A program made the position numbers and the translations under genes. DNA of 64,000 bases from Alphaproteobacteria bacterium. GTDB lineage: Bacteria > Pseudomonadota > Alphaproteobacteria > CAAGCB01 > CAG-977. Location of the stretch: positions 29,392 to 93,391 of the forward strand of contig JAFVAT010000017.1 in the NCBI GenBank assembly GCA_017480385.1. Direction: 5' to 3'. A model generated the notes under the pieces. The model did no database searches. It worked only from the letters and a program-made list of their open reading frames with translations, and was not told the DNA's origin. Position 1 is the stretch's first letter, and every line of letters starts with the position of its first letter. Positions 60,258 to 64,000 of the stretch are shown piece by piece.

Positions 60258-60536
60258 TTAAAACCGGTTTTTGAAAAAAACATAAAAATCGCATTCCAAC
60301 GCATTGGCAACTTTCGACATTGTCGCCAATGTCATATTTATATCGCCGCTTAAAATTTTTGACACGCAAGCGGGCGGCACTTTCATTCTTTCCGCCAAAT
60401 CTTTTTGTTTCAGTCCTTTCTCTGACATTAAGATTTCAACATTACGGGCAAACTGAACGCTTATTTTTTGTGCCGAAAAAGTATCGCTATTTTGCGCCTT
60501 TTCAATCATCGATGCTAAAGCTGATTTCTTTTCCAT
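60258..60536 (-). CDS. XRE/HigA-type helix-turn-helix protein
   Basis: This 92-aa protein has an HTH in residues about 42-75: KGLKQKDLAERMKVPPACVSKILSG. It then ends with VANALECDFYVFFKNRF, a tail seen in HigA-type antitoxins. No toxin gene partners it. GGAGGAGGAA stands before ATG 60536; an alternative ATG at 60566 overlaps the preceding small gene's stop. It lies inside the late head operon, an unusual place for a regulator. Confidence 0.72.
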   Translation of the reverse strand: MEKKSALASMIEKAQNSDTFSAQKISVQFARNVEILMSEKGLKQKDLAERMKVPPACVSKILSGDINMTLATMSKVANALECDFYVFFKNRF

Positions 60537-60562
60537 TTCCTCCTCCGATTCAAAAGCTCTTG

Positions 60563-60682
60563 TCATTCCGCGATATAGGACAAAATCAAAAACAGCGACG
60601 CAACTGCCGGAAGATAGGCTTCCTTCCAAACAAGGAACAAAGGAACGCTTAACGCCAGAACAGCGACAATATCGTGCATCAT
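60563..60682 (-). CDS. 39-aa membrane protein
   Basis: The frame starts with ATG ATG behind AAGGAAAG and encodes two hydrophobic stretches (VAVLALSVPLFLVWKEAYLP and VASLFLILSYIAE). It fits the tight spacing of its neighbours, so it is probably real. Function unknown. Confidence 0.5.
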   Translation of the reverse strand: MMHDIVAVLALSVPLFLVWKEAYLPAVASLFLILSYIAE

Positions 60683-60683
60683 T

Positions 60684-60833
60684 TCAATCTTTCCTTTTCA
60701 TCCGGTCATAAACGCAATACCCGAGCGTCCATAAAACGACGACCGGCAAAAACAAAAGCCCGACAATGACCGCCGAGCCGACAAACGCCAGCAAAAGCCC
60801 GCAAGCCGCTATTGTTCCGGCTAATTTTTCCAT
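60684..60833 (-). CDS. 49-aa membrane protein
   Basis: Starts at ATG 60833 behind GAGGTTAAAA. It is one long hydrophobic region (TIAACGLLLAFVGSAVIVG, LLFLPVVVLWTLGYCVY) with a basic end YDRMKRKD. Two helices are likely. Function unknown. Confidence 0.6.
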   Translation of the reverse strand: MEKLAGTIAACGLLLAFVGSAVIVGLLFLPVVVLWTLGYCVYDRMKRKD

Positions 60834-60835
60834 TT

Positions 60836-61045
60836 TTAACCTCTCTTTCGACTTCGCCCCGGAACGCAGACCTCGCGTTCCAACCGGAGCGGGTGAATCA
60901 TCTTGCCCGACTTTTCGCAAACGCTGTCCCCCGTTTCGGTCAGAACAACGCGGTGTTTGCAATCGGCGCACGTCTTTTGCCGCTTGGGTGCGCCTTTGCC
61001 GGTCGATGCCCGAAACTCGCCGATGTTCTTTACTTGTCTGACCAT
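60836..61045 (-). CDS. Small cysteine-motif protein (possible zinc ribbon)
   Basis: This 69-aa protein has four cysteines in a zinc-ribbon-like layout: KTCADCKHRVV and then SVCEKSGK with a last cysteine in REVCVPG. The rest is basic. The start ATG 61045 follows GAAGCGGGAA. Its first bases overlap the preceding gene. Function unknown. Confidence 0.6.
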   Translation of the reverse strand: MVRQVKNIGEFRASTGKGAPKRQKTCADCKHRVVLTETGDSVCEKSGKMIHPLRLEREVCVPGRSRKRG

Positions 61046-61317
61046 TTTCCCGCTTCCGAATTGCCGAAAATTTTTAAACATAGCGGCGTCCGTTTAAAAC
61101 CGTAACTGTCCGCACTATATGGCGCATCAAAATCATCGAAGCCGTCAAAGCCTTCAATTTCGTCATAATTGACCGTCGCGCCGTAGATGTTCCTTAAATA
61201 GCATCGATAATTCCCGCCCGTCTTTTCGCAAAAGGGGCAATCACGCGAACATCTTTTCGGGTCGTATTGGGATATTTCCGCTTTTATTTCAACTTTTGCT
61301 GTGATGTTTCGGCTCAT
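61030..61317 (-). CDS. Small cysteine-containing protein, unknown
   Basis: This 95-aa protein has an N-terminal CSRDCPFCEK motif, then RCYLRN, and an acidic aromatic tail (YDEIEGFDGFDDFDAPY). Six cysteines in all suggest metal binding. AAAGGAT precedes the ATG. It starts the small-gene cassette behind the gpF gene. Confidence 0.6.
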   Translation of the reverse strand: MSRNITAKVEIKAEISQYDPKRCSRDCPFCEKTGGNYRCYLRNIYGATVNYDEIEGFDGFDDFDAPYSADSYGFKRTPLCLKIFGNSEAGKWSDK

Positions 61318-61428
61318 TTTCCATCCTTTCTCTTTCTTCCTTGATTTTTCCTTTATCCGATGCCATACTGTTAATAATTAAGGTGTGCAACGCTCCGAAT
61401 AGCGGAATCGTAGGAACACATCTAAACG

Positions 61429-62676
61429 TCAGTTGCTATTCGACTGGCGTTTTTTATATGCAAGAAATCCGTCCCGATATTGGTTGATATAATTTTCTTT
61501 TGTTTCTTCCGGTTTTCCTGTTTTTACCGGAAACGTCGTCGCGCCTTTCCACGTCTTTTGGTCTTTTTCAAAAACGGTCAGGCAATGGCTTCCGTCTTCC
61601 GTTTCATAGATTTTGATGTACCGCCGTTTCAAAACATATTTGTCCGTCGATTTTTCTTTTTCCCAACGCAACCAGATTTCGTCCGGATTTTTTAAAGCGT
61701 GTGCCATCAGAACCATAAACTTGCCGCGCCCTCTTTTATCAGCCTTCCACGTTTGAGAACGCTTGTTCATAAACAGTCCTTCGTCAATGACAAGCGGCTC
61801 GCCGGTAACATCTTCATAAATGACCGGCTTTTTTATATCCGCCCCGAACTCGCGCAGGAACGCTTTGGCGTATTCGATCTCCGGCAAATCGTCCGGCAAT
61901 AAAATGTTTTTCGGCATCGGCGAAGCGGCGGGAACAGGAGGCAGTTCTTCAGCTCTGTTCTGGAACGTCTGCGGCAGTTCCTCTTCGTGCGTCAAAGAAA
62001 AATGTCTTTCCCTGTTCTTGCCGACGTTGTAATCAAATCCGGCGGCAATTCCCCGCGTGTCCATATCCGGTTCGGCGGTAACGCTCAATCCCTCTTTATC
62101 AAGGTCGAATTGAGAATAAGAGATGACGGAACAGCGGCACCGCCACCCGTTCGGCGGGTAGTGCGTTTCCCAAAACGGGTGATCGACCGGTAAAACCGTA
62201 TTGTGCCATTGCCGGTGTTCTTCCCGCGTCCTGCCGTCCATAACGCAGACATAACGCAAAAATGGCGCGGCTTTCTTGTTTTCCTCGAAAGCCTCCCAAT
62301 GTCCCGCCGCATACGCCATGCGGACGTTCGTGTCGTAAATGATTGACAACCGGCGCGGGCTTCCAAGTTGAACTTCCTCTTTCAAGCCCGTGTGCGGATT
62401 GACAAGCTCCTTTTTTCCCCACCAGCCCTTTCTTTCAAGTATCGGCTGGATGTTTTCTTTCCATTTTTGAAACGGAACGCCTTTTTCCAAAGCGTCCTCA
62501 AGGCTTTGTTTTATGTCTTGCAAAAGGTCTGTTTTCATCGCTTTGGCGACCGTGAACGCGATTTGATGCTCGCGTTTCCACACGTCCGTCCAATTAAAGC
62601 CGATCTTATAGCCTTTCTTCTTCAAAAAATTGATGGCGGCGGTCGGCGCAAGCGGGGTAAAATCAGTTTTCGCCAT
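61429..62676 (-). CDS. Minor head protein gpF (Mu gp30-like)
   Basis: This 415-aa protein has the SPP1 gp7/MuF domain with RLSIIYDTNVRMAYAAGHWE, then VCVMDGRTREEHRQWHNTVLP and THYPPNGWRCRCSVISYSQ around residues 145-200. MuF proteins attach near the portal inside the head. The C-terminal part (about 255-415) has DLPEIEYAKAFLREFGADI and a PBECR-like region, which can be a toxin-like effector in other MuF proteins; this is not shown here. It overlaps the portal gene by 14 bases. Confidence 0.9.
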   Translation of the reverse strand: MAKTDFTPLAPTAAINFLKKKGYKIGFNWTDVWKREHQIAFTVAKAMKTDLLQDIKQSLEDALEKGVPFQKWKENIQPILERKGWWGKKELVNPHTGLKEEVQLGSPRRLSIIYDTNVRMAYAAGHWEAFEENKKAAPFLRYVCVMDGRTREEHRQWHNTVLPVDHPFWETHYPPNGWRCRCSVISYSQFDLDKEGLSVTAEPDMDTRGIAAGFDYNVGKNRERHFSLTHEEELPQTFQNRAEELPPVPAASPMPKNILLPDDLPEIEYAKAFLREFGADIKKPVIYEDVTGEPLVIDEGLFMNKRSQTWKADKRGRGKFMVLMAHALKNPDEIWLRWEKEKSTDKYVLKRRYIKIYETEDGSHCLTVFEKDQKTWKGATTFPVKTGKPEETKENYINQYRDGFLAYKKRQSNSN

Positions 62677-64000
62677 AGCCGACGCGTCCGTTTATGTTCG
62701 CCCGAAAGAAAGCCTGTGTCAGCACCGTTTCCAGCCTGTCCGTGTCCATATCGGGATAGACTTCAAGCAAAACCCGCCGCGCTTCCTCATAGCTGTTGCA
62801 GTTCTTTATCGCTTCTTCGACCGGCGTTAAAATGCCGGAAAGCGTTTCTTCGTATTCCGCCGCCATTTCCCGCGCCGCCAGCTCCATATCGTCCGGTTCA
62901 AGAGCCGTTAAACCGTCGTTTAAAGCCTCGTTTAACGCCCTTTCGTTCAAAGCGGGATTGACCGCCAGAGTGTATTCCAGAACGTCATCATCGTCTTTCG
63001 GGGCTTGCAAGCCCAGCTTCGACCGGACTTCGGAGGCGGAAACTTTCAGCCCCAGCGGAACAAGGTCTTTAATGACCGTGGCTAAAACGGAAATGTCCTC
63101 CCGTTCTTCGTTGCCGATGACAATATCGGGATATTTGTCCTGCGTCCCGAAGTTCAGGTCGATCATCGGACGGACGATGTCGCGCTTTAACGCCGCCTGA
63201 AGCTGCTTGATGTCCGACCACATAATGTCGTGCCGGACTTCGTTATGTTCCTTTGAAACCGCGTGACCGCCGGAAACCGCGTCCGTCGTTGTCGTTTGCC
63301 CCAGCACCGCCTTTGAAATCGACAGATCCACATAATTGGCGAATTTCTCATAACTTTCCGTTGAACTCGACCGCTGTGTTTCACTGATAAAGTCGATTGC
63401 CATACTTTCGGGAATGATGACCGCCGCGTCCGATCCGATGTTATAAACGGCTCTCAACAGCTTTTTCCGGTCTTCGTCCGTGGAAGACGAGCCGTATTTT
63501 CCTATTCTGATCGGCTGACCGTAAACTTCAAGGAACGTCACCCAGCTCTTGACGTTGAAATTCTTAAACAGATAGAACCAAGCGACCAGACGCGCCAATC
63601 CGCACCGGACGGGAATGCCGGATTTCGCTTTGATTTTCGCCGTCAGATACTTATACGGTGTCAGCGGTCGCGCCCCGTCTTCGGTTTTCAGCATAATCGT
63701 CCGCATATCGTTCCGGTCGAACGTGAACCACTTCGGGTCTATCAGCTCCAAGCGTTGAGGCATCCATTGACCGCAAGACGTGTCCCAAATGATTTCCGAA
63801 ACCGAAAAGCCTTTGCCGACCGCGTCCATAACGTCAAAAATTTCTTCCGAAAGACAGTCGCGGTTTAAAAACTCCTCGACAAATTCCGCGTGGCGCAAGG
63901 CTTGGGCGGAATCGTCCGCCGGTTTGACCGTTATTTCTTGCTGGGCAACGGCGCGTTTGCGCGTTCCCAACACGGAAGCGTATTGCATTTCCTTTTCTTC
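62663..64000 (-). CDS. Portal protein, DUF935 (Mu gp29-like), start cut by the window
   Basis: The visible part, 441 aa or more, has KRAVAQQEITVKPADDSA, WKGFSVSEI-like AVGKGFSVSEIIWDT, RLVAWFYLFKNFNVKSWVTF, EVYGQPIRIGKYG and TTTDAVSGGHAVSKEHNEVR, the DUF935 pattern. It makes the ring through which DNA enters the head. The frame stays open to the window end; the N-terminal part lies beyond 64000, so the true length is unknown. Confidence 0.95.
   Translation of the reverse strand, partial: EEKEMQYASVLGTRKRAVAQQEITVKPADDSAQALRHAEFVEEFLNRDCLSEEIFDVMDAVGKGFSVSEIIWDTSCGQWMPQRLELIDPKWFTFDRNDMRTIMLKTEDGARPLTPYKYLTAKIKAKSGIPVRCGLARLVAWFYLFKNFNVKSWVTFLEVYGQPIRIGKYGSSSTDEDRKKLLRAVYNIGSDAAVIIPESMAIDFISETQRSSSTESYEKFANYVDLSISKAVLGQTTTTDAVSGGHAVSKEHNEVRHDIMWSDIKQLQAALKRDIVRPMIDLNFGTQDKYPDIVIGNEEREDISVLATVIKDLVPLGLKVSASEVRSKLGLQAPKDDDDVLEYTLAVNPALNERALNEALNDGLTALEPDDMELAAREMAAEYEETLSGILTPVEEAIKNCNSYEEARRVLLEVYPDMDTDRLETVLTQAFFRANINGRVGYGEN

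Larger units (their letters stand above)
42614..64000 (-). mobile_element. Mu-like transposable prophage (right part; left part outside the window)
   Basis: From 43157 to the window end, genes on the minus strand follow the Mu late order: DUF935 portal, gpF, protease I, gpT, gp36-38, sheath, tube, tape measure, gp43-48, fibres, with com and a modification gene last. The element begins with 5'-TGTAGCGCGC at 42614, directly after an interrupted host repeat. Coding GC is visibly higher than in the host genes. Transposase A/B, repressor, Mor/C and terminase are expected right of 64000. Confidence 0.9.

Overview
The window looks like chromosome of a fermentative or host-associated alphaproteobacterium of moderately low GC. 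The main clue is a GcrA-type cell-cycle regulator (22771-23199), a family confined to Alphaproteobacteria. Other clues are a Com/Mu-type prophage, an Omp25-like small barrel, a stator pair motA/motB and a prepilin whose N-terminus resembles proteins I associate with uncultured gut alphaproteobacteria. The last point is recall, not something shown by the sequence. Intergenic DNA is very AT-rich.

Host part, 1-42613. It opens with the 3' end of a tRNA-Leu and continues with housekeeping genes in short operons: a B12/radical-SAM protein, rnhA, mazG, a DUF502 membrane protein, prfC, slt, dapA-smpB, a KamA-family aminomutase, gcrA with two secreted-protein genes, ugd, nnrE/nnrD fusion, a Nudix hydrolase with a TPR lipoprotein, zupT, tldD and motAB. 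Between them lie less ordinary loci. These are two paralogous HAD proteins, two GT-C type membrane glycosyltransferase-like proteins, a pilin-like protein, and a cysteine-rich surface protein with perfect internal repeats. There is also an XRE-controlled divergent locus whose effector gene is split by a T7 run. 8.5-9.5 kb holds a graveyard of an IS200-like transposase and a serine recombinase. Three G12-G15 homopolymer tracts (9452, 29352, 34972) stand out; one sits between -35- and -10-like boxes of the cysteine-rich surface protein gene.

Junction, 42134-42613. Downstream of motB is a tandem array of about 181-bp units. Each unit can fold into a multi-hairpin element and carries a terminator-like stem. 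The third unit is cut in the middle at a 5'-TG, which I read as the right end of a Mu-like transposable prophage.

Prophage part, 42614 to beyond 64000. Almost all genes run on the minus strand, in Mu late order from right to left: portal (cut by the window end), gpF head protein, a cassette of small genes with an XRE regulator, protease/scaffold I, decoration protein, major head T, gp35-38-like proteins with virion morphogenesis G, tail sheath, tube, a frameshifted tail chaperone, tape measure, gp43-48 baseplate genes, tail fibre genes, lysis genes (endopeptidase, holin, overlapping Rz/Rz1 spanins), and a small zinc-finger com gene overlapping a D12-class DNA adenine methylase. One unknown gene reads in the opposite direction at the extreme right end. 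The transposase, repressor, terminase and left end must lie to the right of this window. The structural set looks intact, so the prophage may be functional.
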